Shown here: one piece after another, positions 6,362 through 14,660 of the stretch
How the letters are laid out: each line of letters begins with the position of its first letter
Position numbering within the stretch: the stretch's first letter is position 1
Source: Clostridiales bacterium UBA4821
Lineage (GTDB): Bacteria > Bacillota > Clostridia > Acetivibrionales > UBA4821
Direction of reading: 5' to 3'
Length of the DNA: 18,303 bases
Assembly: GCA_002402315.1 (NCBI GenBank)
Contig: DHFP01000244.1
Span: 1-18,303 of the forward strand
Notes under the pieces: model-generated
Told to the model about the DNA's origin: nothing
Databases searched by the model: none
What the model saw: only the letters and a program-made list of their open reading frames with translations
Program-made: the position numbers and the translations under genes

Positions 6362-6898
6362 TCAACCTTTATCGGATGTCAATAAACGGATTATCTCCGG
6401 ATAAAGCTCCTGAGAGTTTTTTTCCCAGTTGCGGCAAATCAAGCGTGCCTGCTCCTTGGGTCCGGCAAACAGCTTTAAATCTATAAGACATGTTGTACCT
6501 TCGGAAATTCGGCAGGATACCGAATACTGGTTATCATCCAGAGGTATATAATCAGATGAAACCTGGGTTTCGGTACGAAGGGCTTGAGTATTTTCCTTAA
6601 TAATAGCGTCAATCTTATCGCGGGTGCTCGCGCGGATCATGGTCTTGAAAAATTCCAGCGCCTGACGGCCGGAGGGAGTAATATTGTAAAACCTGCTGCC
6701 TTCTTCGATTCTACATTCAATAAATTTGTCGTCTACCAGATGGGAAATGTATTGTTGGAGGTAGAAATAGTTTATTTCATGGATGTTAACAACCAGCTTT
6801 GAAATTTGAGAGTTTGTCAGCTTAAAGTTTACCTTATTTATTATATAAAGTATCAATAGTTTGTTTTCAGCCACCCGTTCATTAACATCTAACTGCAT
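6362..6898 (-). CDS. DUF4364 family protein, winged-helix-like
   Basis: This 178-residue protein matches my memory of the clostridial DUF4364 family: an opening with ENKLLILYIINKV, a PadR/MarR-like winged-helix layout through LTNSQISKLVVN, YLQQYISHLVDDKFIE and a beta-wing around FYNITPSGRQALEFF (residues about 10-85), then a C-terminal alpha/beta half starting near YSVSCRI. Family function is not established; a DNA-binding regulator is a fair inference from the fold. GGAGGG (complement 6903-6908) precedes the ATG. It is the first gene of a probable two-gene unit with the deacetylase, and a 14-bp palindrome at 6972-6985 lies just upstream of its promoter. Confidence 0.85.
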   Translation of the reverse strand: MQLDVNERVAENKLLILYIINKVNFKLTNSQISKLVVNIHEINYFYLQQYISHLVDDKFIECRIEEGSRFYNITPSGRQALEFFKTMIRASTRDKIDAIIKENTQALRTETQVSSDYIPLDDNQYSVSCRISEGTTCLIDLKLFAGPKEQARLICRNWEKNSQELYPEIIRLLTSDKG

Positions 6899-6930
6899 TG
6901 TACCCTCCAGAATGCTTGTTTATATAATAA

Positions 6931-6960
6931 ATTATAGCATGAATTTTATATTCTAAACAA
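6931..6960 (-). promoter_or_regulatory. Promoter of the DUF4364-deacetylase unit
   Basis: On the minus strand there is a perfect TATAAT (complement of 6931-6936) extended by TG one base upstream, and TTGTTT (complement of 6955-6960) at 18 bp spacing. The predicted start lies about 25 nt before the Shine-Dalgarno of the DUF4364 gene. Confidence 0.65.
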
Positions 6961-6971
6961 ATAATTTATAA

Positions 6972-6985
6972 AAATAACGTTATTT
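6972..6985. promoter_or_regulatory. 14-bp perfect palindrome, candidate operator
   Basis: AAATAACGTTATTT is fully self-complementary and lies 11 bp upstream of the -35 box of the DUF4364 promoter. It could bind a dimeric regulator, or on the minus strand it could serve as a weak terminator for the TadG-like gene because it runs into T5. The sequence cannot decide between these. Confidence 0.4.
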
Positions 6986-7024
6986 GCTTTGCTGAGTTTT
7001 CGTATAGGCTGCTATACCCGCTTG

Positions 7025-8089
7025 CTACATTTCAAGTTTTACACCATATGAGGGCAGACTGTTTAGTTCATTTGTACCTCCGATGATACTTTGGTTACTG
7101 CCGTTGAATCTAACCTCATTTCCAATGACCCTTCCGTTAACGGTTTGATTTGACCCGTTAAATGTTATTGTTCCGTTTGGAGCATAAAGAATACCGTCAA
7201 TTTCTGCATGTGAACCATTGATGGTAATATTGCCATTCTTCGAGTATATACTTACTGCATCCCCCGATGATTGATTCAAATTGCTGCCATTAAATGTAAT
7301 GTCTCCGGTTGCCAGTATGCATCCCTTTCCGCAAAACCGGCTGCCATTTATGGTCAGGCTGCCGTTTATATAGATATCCGAATCAACATCAATATTGCTT
7401 CCATTGTACGATTTGCTGCCATTATATAATGTTCCGGCTTGTTCAGCCTGAAGCCTGATTGTCTCGGAAAAATCAGGCATTTCAACATAAGAAGCGTTGG
7501 GAACTTGGTTGTATATCTCTATCTGACTGCCGTTTACAGTAATTGTAGTTACTGCCTCGCATGCTCCGGTAATTTTTAGCTTCGAACCGTTGGCAACAAA
7601 GTTCTTATTTGTATGCGAACTTCCTTGAACAAGCGTATTGCTGCCATTTAATACCAGGGTTGCAGATGTACTGCCTGAAAACAGTACGTAGTCAAATGCA
7701 CCTCCAATGCTTGACTTCGTGGCCACAGCTTTGGAGGTAACAGAAGTTCCATATTGATTGAAGATTTTCGCAAAATAATACTCTACGTCCCTATTAGCTT
7801 GTACTGAAATAGTATTATCCGAGTTGGAGAACGTTACCGTAATATCAGACGGAGAAATACCATTCAGTTCAGCGTATTGCTCTAAAGTAGCCATGGCTTT
7901 GGATGTATCAGGCAAATCCTGGGCAGATGCAAGCGCAACCGCATCTACGGCAGCTTGAATCTTTACTTTTTGAAGCATAATATTTCCGACGTCAACAACA
8001 AGAGCTGAAAAACCAAGAAGAGCAACAAGGATAATAGCAAAGAGTATCATGGTAGTACCTTTTTGTCCGGTTACTCTATGGCACATCAT
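7025..8089 (-). CDS. TadG/TadE-like (Tad domain) secreted protein with NGS-repeat domain
   Basis: The protein starts with a basic stretch and a prepilin-like hydrophobic segment GTTMILFAIILVALLGFSAL (residues about 11-30) followed by VVDVGNIML, the typical N-terminus of TadG-type pilus-assembly proteins; a small alpha/beta segment follows to about residue 130. From about 150 on, the chain is dominated by short beta-type repeats with 11 Asn-Gly-Ser triplets (for example VLNGSN, VNGSQ, INGSLTINGSR, FNGSN), a composition expected of a right-handed beta-solenoid. I prefer the ATG at 8089 (354 residues), because GAGGTGG (complement 8095-8101) is the ribosome site and the GTG at 8098 lies within it. 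No tad/flp secretion genes are nearby. Function beyond an exported, membrane-associated repeat protein is unknown. Confidence 0.8.
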   Translation of the reverse strand: MMCHRVTGQKGTTMILFAIILVALLGFSALVVDVGNIMLQKVKIQAAVDAVALASAQDLPDTSKAMATLEQYAELNGISPSDITVTFSNSDNTISVQANRDVEYYFAKIFNQYGTSVTSKAVATKSSIGGAFDYVLFSGSTSATLVLNGSNTLVQGSSHTNKNFVANGSKLKITGACEAVTTITVNGSQIEIYNQVPNASYVEMPDFSETIRLQAEQAGTLYNGSKSYNGSNIDVDSDIYINGSLTINGSRFCGKGCILATGDITFNGSNLNQSSGDAVSIYSKNGNITINGSHAEIDGILYAPNGTITFNGSNQTVNGRVIGNEVRFNGSNQSIIGGTNELNSLPSYGVKLEM

Positions 8090-8123
8090 AAAAACCACCT
8101 CAAAACATAGGTTCTCTAGTTTT

Positions 8124-8152
8124 ATTATACTTCCTGTTACTTATAATTTACA
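8124..8152 (-). promoter_or_regulatory. Candidate promoter of the TadG-like gene
   Basis: The minus strand has a perfect TATAAT (complement of 8124-8129) with a weak -35 box TGTAAA (complement of 8147-8152) at 17 bp. It is the only good -10 element in the 130 bp upstream of the gene. Confidence 0.5.
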
Positions 8153-8224
8153 TTGATCCAAAGTCTTAAATTCCATTAGGTATTTAGTCCTATATTAATG
8201 ACATACAAGATTTAGGAAGGATGA

Positions 8225-8253
8225 TTGCGAATGTTGTAAACTTTTGTTATAAT
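8225..8253 (+). promoter_or_regulatory. Promoter of the alpha-2-macroglobulin gene and its long 5' UTR
   Basis: TTGCGA at 8225-8230 and TATAAT at 8248-8253 are 17 bp apart and the -10 is extended by TGT. A start near 8260 leaves about 190 nt of untranslated leader before the ATG at 8451. The leader holds a small inverted repeat GACAT/ATGTC at about 8402-8414 and the palindrome TTAAGCTTAA at 8303-8312, but no riboswitch I recognise. Confidence 0.6.
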
Positions 8254-8450
8254 CTAGGAAAGTTCGTTATTGTTCAAATTAATCATAAATATTTTTCAGT
8301 TCTTAAGCTTAAATCTTTCCAAACCACAATATTATTCCTGCTATATATTTTACTATTTTTGCTTTACACTACAATTTTTTCTTCTACTGAGGAACAAAAT
8401 CCGACATTTAATGTCTAAATAAGTATAGCAATTTTAGAGGAGGGTTTTAT

Positions 8451-11400
8451 ATGGAGAAAACCAAAAACACTTTTTTTAACATCCTTAAGGGAACATTGAT
8501 TTTCTTTGCTGTTATGGCGCTATTTAACCTTATAGTTATCCTAACAGCATCAGAACAGAGGATGAAAATTTCTACCCAGGATACCTACACCAGCGAGGGC
8601 AGCGGCGGATGCCAGGTCTCGGTAGTAAGCCAAAAGAACACCAGGCCTCTGCAGGCAAAAGTTAAGATTAACCTGCTAAATGATAAAAAGAGATTTGTCA
8701 AGAAGCTTTTCGAAGGTAAAACTGATGATACAGGCATAATAACGGCTAATTTCGAGCTTCCTAAGGTGAATGAAGGAGAGTATTACCTTGAGGTAAGGGC
8801 AGCCTCAAGAGAAGGTTCGGATAAGCAATTGAATAAAATTACAGTTCTGGGAGTTTCATCAGCCAACAAGGCGACAATCAGCCTTGACAAGCCTTTGTAC
8901 AAGCCCGGAGATGAAATCAATTTCAGAGCGCTGATGACCAATGTCTATGATGACAAGCCGGTCAAGACAGACGCAAAGGTTTCAATATTTGACGGTAATG
9001 AGAATCAGGTATACAGTAAGACCTTAAGCTCTTCTGAATACGGCATAATCAGTGGAAGATTTCCTCTCGCAGATGAGGTTAACAGCGGTACATACAAGTT
9101 AAAGGTAGAAACCGGCAAGACTAGTGCTGAAAAGGTATTTGAGGTCAAGCCGTTTGTACTGCCTAAATTTAAAGTGACCATAGATACCGATAAAAAAGAG
9201 TATATCGTTGGGGAGAAGATAAACGGGAAGGTAAGGGCCAACTACTTTTTCGGCCAGCCTGTCAAAGGTAGTAAGGCTGTCCTGAGAATCAATGACAAGG
9301 GCCAGCAGGAGGTTGCATTAAATGAGTCCGGAGAGGGTCAGTTTACTTTTTCGGTATATATGGAAGGTCCACAAACCATAACCGCGGCCGTTACCGACGG
9401 TTCAAACTTCAGGGTTGAGGAAGCCAAGACTGTCTTTGCCGGTAAGGATAAGATAATGGTAAAGATGGTTCCGGAGAATAAGGAGCTTGTCCCGGAGATT
9501 CAGAACGAAGTATTCGTATTTACTACCAAGCTGGACGGCACACCGGTAAAAACGTATATAACTTTGACCGGAGACAAGACCAAGGAAATTTCAACAGATG
9601 AAAATGGTATTGCAAAATTTTCGGTAGAGCCCACATTAGATACTAATGTAGGGGATAATGTCCGAGGTTCCACTGGACAGGCAGGTGACCGGTATAACAT
9701 TGATGCGAGGATTACTGATGAAAACGGAAACCTTTTAAAGCAGGAGCGTTTTACCCTCCCTGTTTCCAAAAACAACGCAGGACTTATAGTAAGACCCGAT
9801 AAGCCGCTTTATCAGCCCAATGAAAAGATATCACTGAATATCCAGAGCAACCTGGATGGTGCAGTAACCCAGATATATGTAACCAAGAGCGGCCAGATTT
9901 TAAAGATGATAAATGCTACAGGGGATATTGCCGAACTAGACCTGCCTAAAGACACCTATGGACTTATTGATATATACGCAGAAAAGCAAGGCAATTTCAA
10001 AGAATACCGTGGGTATTATTCTCCAACAACCAAAGCCAATACTTTGAGGTCCATATTTGTAAAGCCGGACAAGAAGATGCTGCTGACTATAAACAAGGAT
10101 AACAGGGCGTTCAAGCCCGGAGAGGATTTGGAGCTTACATTTAATGTAAGGGATGAAAATAATAATCCGCTGAATAGCGCCATAATGCTGAGCATAGCTG
10201 ATGAGGCACTGTTGGCATTGAAGAACAATGATATGTCGTTGGATAATCTCCGGCTTGCCCTCTCGGGAATTGAATTTCAGGAGAACATAAACGGCCTGGA
10301 CCTTTATACGGCAGTATTGAATAATGCAGACCCTACTACACTTACCGGACTGCTGATCGGAAGAGAGGCTGATTATCCGGGGCTTAAGGAATCTAATTTT
10401 GACAGCCTTGCTAAGAAGGAAAAATCCTGGCGGAATTTTTGGTGGTGGATTTTAGGGACTTCCATATTTCTAATTGTTTTCCTGGGTGTTGAATTCAGGT
10501 GGTTCAGGTTTGCAGTGCTTCACTTCATCGGATACCTTATCGTATTGTTTATAGGAATATTCCTGGTACGTCCGGATGATTTTATAAGACTGCTGGGTAC
10601 TGCAATTGTTGCTATATTTTTCTACATTATGACTGTCAATTTTGCAGCCTCAAACAGCAAGGAAGAAAACACCCTGGTCAATCCTGTTACGGCAGGTATT
10701 ACAATTGCCCTTTTAGTAATATTGGCATTTTTTGCAGGGGTACGTTATATAATGCCCATGCTTGATAAGAGCAAGGCACTGGCAGATGTATCAGGTGGGC
10801 AGCTTGACCAAATGACGGCAAGAGAATTTGGTGGAGGAACCGGCGGTTTTGATATTGATGCAGTCAGGGATTCTGTAAAGTCAAATGTAAATACCCAGGT
10901 TGAGGGAGAGGCTATGATGAGAGCCCCAGGATTACCCAATCCTTTTGAAGGGTTATTCTCAGGTAACGCTGACAAGCAGAATACTACCCAGACACCTTCC
11001 CAAAGCAGTACAGCCCAGCAGAATCAAAAGCCAGGACAAAAGCAAAAGGATGAATATGCAGAAATCAAGAAGCTGAGGATGAAATTCCTTGAGAGCATGT
11101 ACTTCAATCCTGGAATTATTGCTCAGAATGGAGAAGCAAAAGTAAAGGTGGCGTTGGCTGACAATATAACTTCATGGAATATCCAGGCTGTCGGTAACTC
11201 CCTGACCGGACACATAGGGTCGCAAAAGGGATCGGTAAAGGTATTTCAGGATTTCTTTGTTGACTTTGAACTGCCAAGAAACCTTACGGCCGGAGATGAG
11301 GTAAGCATCCCTGTTACGGTATTCAATTACCTTAAAAACTCCCAGCAGGTAAAGATAAATGTTCAGGCTGCAGACTGGTTTACATTGCTTGAAGGCAATG

Positions 11401-13142
11401 ATAAACAAATTAATATTGAAGCAAATCAGCAGCAGCTTGTATACATACCAATAAAAGTCAATAAGTTCGGCGATTTTGCTTTCAGGATAAATGCTTATGG
11501 TCAGACCTTGAGTGACGCCGTAGAGAAGAGCGTAAGGGTATATCCTAACGGCTATAAGATTGAGACAGTAAGCACAAGCGGCCGGATAGACAAAAAGGCG
11601 GATGAAAATGTATTCTTCCTTGACAAAGATATTGAAGGAACGAGAAAGGTTAAGATAAAGGTATATCCTACACCTATGGCTCAGGTTGTAGAGGGTCTGG
11701 AAAACATTCTCCGGTTCCCGTCAGGCTGCTTCGAGCAGACTTCATCAAGCCTGTACCCTGATATACTGGTACTGAAATATTTGCGGGACAGCAAGAAGTC
11801 GAATCCGGAGATAGAAGCCAAGGCTACCGGGTATATAGAAAAAGGGTTCCAAAAACTTCTGATCTATGAGGTTAAAGGAGAAAGAGGAGGCTTTTCATTA
11901 TTTGGTCAAGCGCCGGCAGAAACAGTATTGACAGCATACGGGCTTATGGAATTTAACGACCTAAAAGAAGTTTATCCGGTTGACCCGAATATCATAAACA
12001 GAATGAAGGAGTTTATTTTCAGCAAACAAAACTTTGATGGCAGTTTCAAATTCCGTGGTGGTTACGGTGAGCACTTGGGAGGAGCAAGTTCTTCAGATAC
12101 ACTGGCTCTAAATGCTTACATAGGATGGGCGCTGTCAGAAGCATGCAAGGATGACCCAAGGCTCAATAAAACAGTGGAGTATCTTAAGAAAAAAGCTTTT
12201 GATACACAAGATAATTATACGTTAGCTTTAATAGCCAATGTTCTTGTAAATGTAAAGGATAAAGAGGCGAAGAAGGTGCTGGATAAACTTGTAAACAAAA
12301 TTACTCTGGACGAAGAACAAAAGGCTTATCTGACATCAAGTGTAAGAGATTACTATGGGTCTTATGGAGATATGCAAAGTCTTCAGACCACGGCGCTTGC
12401 TTCCATTGCTTTATCCAATTACAAAGCTCATCCTAAGACCAATAAGCAATTTATTTCATATATAATTTCCAAAAAAGATCCCAGCGGCACGTTTGGAAGC
12501 ACACAGGCAACAATATTGGCCTTGAAGGCTTTGGTAGCAAACAGTGCTAATAGCCAGCCAAGGGATGATACTGTTAAGATTAAAGTAAATGGTGTCGAGG
12601 ATAAGATAGAGCTGAAGGCCGATAACTTCTTGACTTATTATCAGAAAGAGTTCAGCAATCTCAACAAGGACAATACCGTAACACTTGAAGCCAATACCGA
12701 TCTGAGTTATGAGATAGTAAAAGAGCATTATGTACCTTACGATCAGGCAAAGACCGGAGAAGGATTTGATATAGCCCGGACACTGAATACATCTGCCAAG
12801 GTAAATGACGAGGTTGTCGAGAAAATAAAGATAACCAATAGACAGCAGGATGTAGTAGAAAATCTGATGGTAGTAATACAGGTACCGCAGGGATTTACGG
12901 TGGAACAAGAAAGCCTTGAAGCTCTAAAGAATAAGAACATTATTGAAAAGTATGAGATGCGGTATGACAGGATAAACCTGTATCTCAGGAATTTCCAGAC
13001 TTCCGAGCTCAGGCTGTTGGAAATAAAGATGAGGGCAGGATACCCAGTCAAGGTCACTACCGGGGCAGTACACGTATATGACTACTACAATCCTGGTGTC
13101 GAAGCAAAATTGAAGCCGGTAAATATGAAAGTGGATAAGTAG
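8451..13142 (+). CDS. Bacterial alpha-2-macroglobulin-like protein, thioester-containing, with internal membrane helices
   Basis: This 1563-residue protein belongs to the alpha-2-macroglobulin family, whose members trap proteases by a bait-triggered conformational change and a Cys-Gln thioester. An N-terminal anchor (about residues 14-32) is followed by macroglobulin domains; PLYKPGDEINFRALM (about 150) is the MG2 hallmark and PLYQPNEKISLNI a later one. Four hydrophobic helices occur at about 664-682, 687-706, 711-733 and 746-767, then a Gly/Gln/Ser-rich linker of about 100 residues. The A2M domain begins at RMKFLES (876) with FFVDFELPRNLTAGDE. The thioester motif GCFEQ spans 1092-1096 (C1093, Q1096) in an alpha-barrel domain, followed by a receptor-binding-like C-terminal domain. 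AGGAGGG at 8438-8444 precedes the ATG. No pbpC partner is adjacent, unlike E. coli yfhM. The five helices leave both halves outside the membrane. Placing the helices and linker where the bait region normally lies is unusual. Confidence 0.93.
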   Translation: MEKTKNTFFNILKGTLIFFAVMALFNLIVILTASEQRMKISTQDTYTSEGSGGCQVSVVSQKNTRPLQAKVKINLLNDKKRFVKKLFEGKTDDTGIITANFELPKVNEGEYYLEVRAASREGSDKQLNKITVLGVSSANKATISLDKPLYKPGDEINFRALMTNVYDDKPVKTDAKVSIFDGNENQVYSKTLSSSEYGIISGRFPLADEVNSGTYKLKVETGKTSAEKVFEVKPFVLPKFKVTIDTDKKEYIVGEKINGKVRANYFFGQPVKGSKAVLRINDKGQQEVALNESGEGQFTFSVYMEGPQTITAAVTDGSNFRVEEAKTVFAGKDKIMVKMVPENKELVPEIQNEVFVFTTKLDGTPVKTYITLTGDKTKEISTDENGIAKFSVEPTLDTNVGDNVRGSTGQAGDRYNIDARITDENGNLLKQERFTLPVSKNNAGLIVRPDKPLYQPNEKISLNIQSNLDGAVTQIYVTKSGQILKMINATGDIAELDLPKDTYGLIDIYAEKQGNFKEYRGYYSPTTKANTLRSIFVKPDKKMLLTINKDNRAFKPGEDLELTFNVRDENNNPLNSAIMLSIADEALLALKNNDMSLDNLRLALSGIEFQENINGLDLYTAVLNNADPTTLTGLLIGREADYPGLKESNFDSLAKKEKSWRNFWWWILGTSIFLIVFLGVEFRWFRFAVLHFIGYLIVLFIGIFLVRPDDFIRLLGTAIVAIFFYIMTVNFAASNSKEENTLVNPVTAGITIALLVILAFFAGVRYIMPMLDKSKALADVSGGQLDQMTAREFGGGTGGFDIDAVRDSVKSNVNTQVEGEAMMRAPGLPNPFEGLFSGNADKQNTTQTPSQSSTAQQNQKPGQKQKDEYAEIKKLRMKFLESMYFNPGIIAQNGEAKVKVALADNITSWNIQAVGNSLTGHIGSQKGSVKVFQDFFVDFELPRNLTAGDEVSIPVTVFNYLKNSQQVKINVQAADWFTLLEGNDKQINIEANQQQLVYIPIKVNKFGDFAFRINAYGQTLSDAVEKSVRVYPNGYKIETVSTSGRIDKKADENVFFLDKDIEGTRKVKIKVYPTPMAQVVEGLENILRFPSGCFEQTSSSLYPDILVLKYLRDSKKSNPEIEAKATGYIEKGFQKLLIYEVKGERGGFSLFGQAPAETVLTAYGLMEFNDLKEVYPVDPNIINRMKEFIFSKQNFDGSFKFRGGYGEHLGGASSSDTLALNAYIGWALSEACKDDPRLNKTVEYLKKKAFDTQDNYTLALIANVLVNVKDKEAKKVLDKLVNKITLDEEQKAYLTSSVRDYYGSYGDMQSLQTTALASIALSNYKAHPKTNKQFISYIISKKDPSGTFGSTQATILALKALVANSANSQPRDDTVKIKVNGVEDKIELKADNFLTYYQKEFSNLNKDNTVTLEANTDLSYEIVKEHYVPYDQAKTGEGFDIARTLNTSAKVNDEVVEKIKITNRQQDVVENLMVVIQVPQGFTVEQESLEALKNKNIIEKYEMRYDRINLYLRNFQTSELRLLEIKMRAGYPVKVTTGAVHVYDYYNPGVEAKLKPVNMKVDK

Positions 13143-13150
13143 AGAAATCA

Positions 13151-13183
13151 GAAAAGCTGCTGGCTAAAGTCCGGCAGCTTTTC
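13151..13183 (+). terminator. Intrinsic terminator of the macroglobulin gene
   Basis: GAAAAGCTGC (13151-13160) pairs perfectly with GCAGCTTTTC (13174-13183), and TGG with CCG extends the stem to 13 bp with one wobble around a 7-nt loop. The TTTT within the 3' arm provides the U-tract. It begins 8 nt past the stop codon. Confidence 0.8.
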
Positions 13184-13205
13184 GATATTCCTATATATTG
13201 ATTTG

Positions 13206-13249
13206 TTTTTGTTATATTTATACAAAATAATGCATAAATATAACAAAAA
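13206..13249. promoter_or_regulatory. 19-bp inverted repeat upstream of the argG promoter, candidate ArgR operator
   Basis: TGCATAAATATAACAAAAA at 13231-13249 is mirrored on the other strand by 13206-13224 with one mismatch, around a 6-nt AAATAA spacer. It ends 4 bp before the -35 box. The core TGYATAAATAT partly resembles the ARG box (TGAATWWWWATTCA) bound by ArgR/AhrC, but not closely. A role in arginine repression is inference from position. Confidence 0.5.
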
Positions 13250-13253
13250 TATC

Positions 13254-13282
13254 TTGAAAATATTGTAACGATATTGTATAAT
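13254..13282 (+). promoter_or_regulatory. Sigma-A promoter of argGH
   Basis: TTGAAA at 13254-13259 and a perfect TATAAT at 13277-13282 are separated by 17 bp. Transcription from about 13289 gives a 5' leader of about 145 nt. The -10 box lies inside one arm of the inverted repeat at 13272-13313. Confidence 0.8.
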
Positions 13283-13313
13283 TAATCAAAGCAAAAAAGC
13301 TTATTATACAATA
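13272..13313. promoter_or_regulatory. 11-bp inverted repeat spanning the argG -10 box and start point
   Basis: TATTGTATAAT (13272-13282) is exactly reverse-complementary to ATTATACAATA (13303-13313). The left arm contains the -10 hexamer and the right arm lies about 15-25 nt downstream of the predicted start, so a protein bound here would occlude RNA polymerase. It could also be chance in such AT-rich DNA. Confidence 0.4.
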
Positions 13314-13434
13314 CTACTATGTTACTAATGAAAATAATATCTTCCGGATATTTTCATTTTTCAAATAACCGGATTCAACATAGTTGCAATAATTGTTGTG
13401 AATAAATTTTTAATATAAAATGGAGGTAATAGTT

Positions 13435-14646
13435 ATGAGTGAAAAGGAAAAAGTTGTACTGGCATATTCGGGTGGATTGGATACATCTATAATCATACCC
13501 TGGCTGAAGGAGAATTTTGACTATGAAGTAATAGCTATGGCTGCAGATGTCGGGCAGGGAGAAGAATTGGAACCGTTGCGTGAGAAGGCTGTAAAAACAG
13601 GTGCAAGTAAAATATACATAGAAGATGTAAAAGAGGAGTTTGTGACTGATTTTATATTTCCAACCCTTAAAGCAGGTGCTGTTTATGAAGGGAAATACCT
13701 GCTCGGCACCTCATTTGCCCGCCCATTGATAGCAAAAAAACTGGTAGAGGTTGCAAGGAAGGAAGGAGCGTCAGCTATTGCGCATGGGGCTACAGGCAAA
13801 GGAAATGACCAGGTAAGATTTGAATTAACCGTAAAGGCTTTAGCGCCTGATTTGAAGATAGTAGCACCGTGGAGAATATGGGATATTAAATCAAGGGAAG
13901 ATGCGGTAGATTTTGCTCAGGCAAGGAATATTCCTATTCCTGTTACAAAGAAAGATATCTATAGCATGGATAGAAACCTCTGGCATCTCAGCCATGAGGG
14001 GGCAGACCTTGAAGATCCGGCAAATGAGCCGCAATATGAGAAATTATTAAAATTAATGGTTTCACCTGAAAAAGCGCCTGAAAAGCCAACATATGTGGAA
14101 ATTTATTTCGAGAAGGGTATTCCAAAGAAGGTAGATGGAAAAGAATACGGCCCTGTTAAGATAATAGAGGTATTAAACAAGCTTGGGGGAGAAAATGGGG
14201 TAGGCATAGCCGATATGGTAGAGAACAGGCTTGTTGGAATGAAGTCAAGGGGTGTATATGAAACCCCGGGCGGGACAATATTGTACATGGCACACCGTGA
14301 GCTTGAATATCTCTGCCTTGACCGTCAAACCTTGCATTTTAAGGAAAATGTTGCAAACAAGCTTGCCGAACTTATATATGATGGCAATTGGTATACACCC
14401 CTGCGTGAAGCTATTTCTGCTTTTGTGGACAGCACCCAGCAGACTGTAACTGGTACTGTCAGGCTAAAGCTGTATAAGGGTAACTGCATGCCGGCAGGAG
14501 CTTGGTCGGATTATTCACTGTACAATGAAGCACTGTCCACATTCGGAAAGGATGAGATATACAACCAGAAAGACGCAGAGGGGTTCATAAATTTATTCGG
14601 CTTGCCTTTGAAGGTTAGGGCAATGATGCTGGAAAAAAATAAATAG
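13435..14646 (+). CDS. argG: Argininosuccinate synthase
   Basis: ArgG condenses citrulline and aspartate with ATP to argininosuccinate, the penultimate step of arginine synthesis, in the cytoplasm. The N-terminal PP-loop ATP site is LAYSGGLDTS (residues 9-18). HGATGKGNDQVRFE (117-130) is the conserved citrulline/aspartate-binding block, and DIYSMDRNLWHLSHEG and SRGVYETPGGTIL are further family signatures. With the ATG at 13435 the protein is 403 residues, the normal length. GGAGGT at 13422-13427 lies 7 nt before it. The in-frame ATG at 13420 overlaps this ribosome site and is unlikely to be used. It is followed by argH after 14 bp, and preceded by a strong promoter with two inverted repeats. 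Confidence 0.98.
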   Translation: MSEKEKVVLAYSGGLDTSIIIPWLKENFDYEVIAMAADVGQGEELEPLREKAVKTGASKIYIEDVKEEFVTDFIFPTLKAGAVYEGKYLLGTSFARPLIAKKLVEVARKEGASAIAHGATGKGNDQVRFELTVKALAPDLKIVAPWRIWDIKSREDAVDFAQARNIPIPVTKKDIYSMDRNLWHLSHEGADLEDPANEPQYEKLLKLMVSPEKAPEKPTYVEIYFEKGIPKKVDGKEYGPVKIIEVLNKLGGENGVGIADMVENRLVGMKSRGVYETPGGTILYMAHRELEYLCLDRQTLHFKENVANKLAELIYDGNWYTPLREAISAFVDSTQQTVTGTVRLKLYKGNCMPAGAWSDYSLYNEALSTFGKDEIYNQKDAEGFINLFGLPLKVRAMMLEKNK

Positions 14647-14660
14647 TTTGAGGTGCAGCT

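Noticed and set aside
8221..8418. 65-codon ORF with AGGAAGG directly before its ATG, hydrophobic C-terminal half
   Set aside because: The Shine-Dalgarno touches the ATG with no spacer, and a good promoter (8225-8253) for the downstream macroglobulin gene lies within its first codons. The hydrophobic residues reflect T-rich DNA. Read as 5' UTR.
12456..12908. 150-codon reverse ORF inside the macroglobulin gene
   Set aside because: It lies wholly opposite a well-supported coding region, is rich in Tyr/Ile/Cys typical of shadow translation, and has no convincing ribosome site or domain.
13289..13434. T-box or other riboswitch in the argG leader
   Set aside because: No T-box core and no recognisable aptamer consensus; only a simple AT-rich hairpin is seen.
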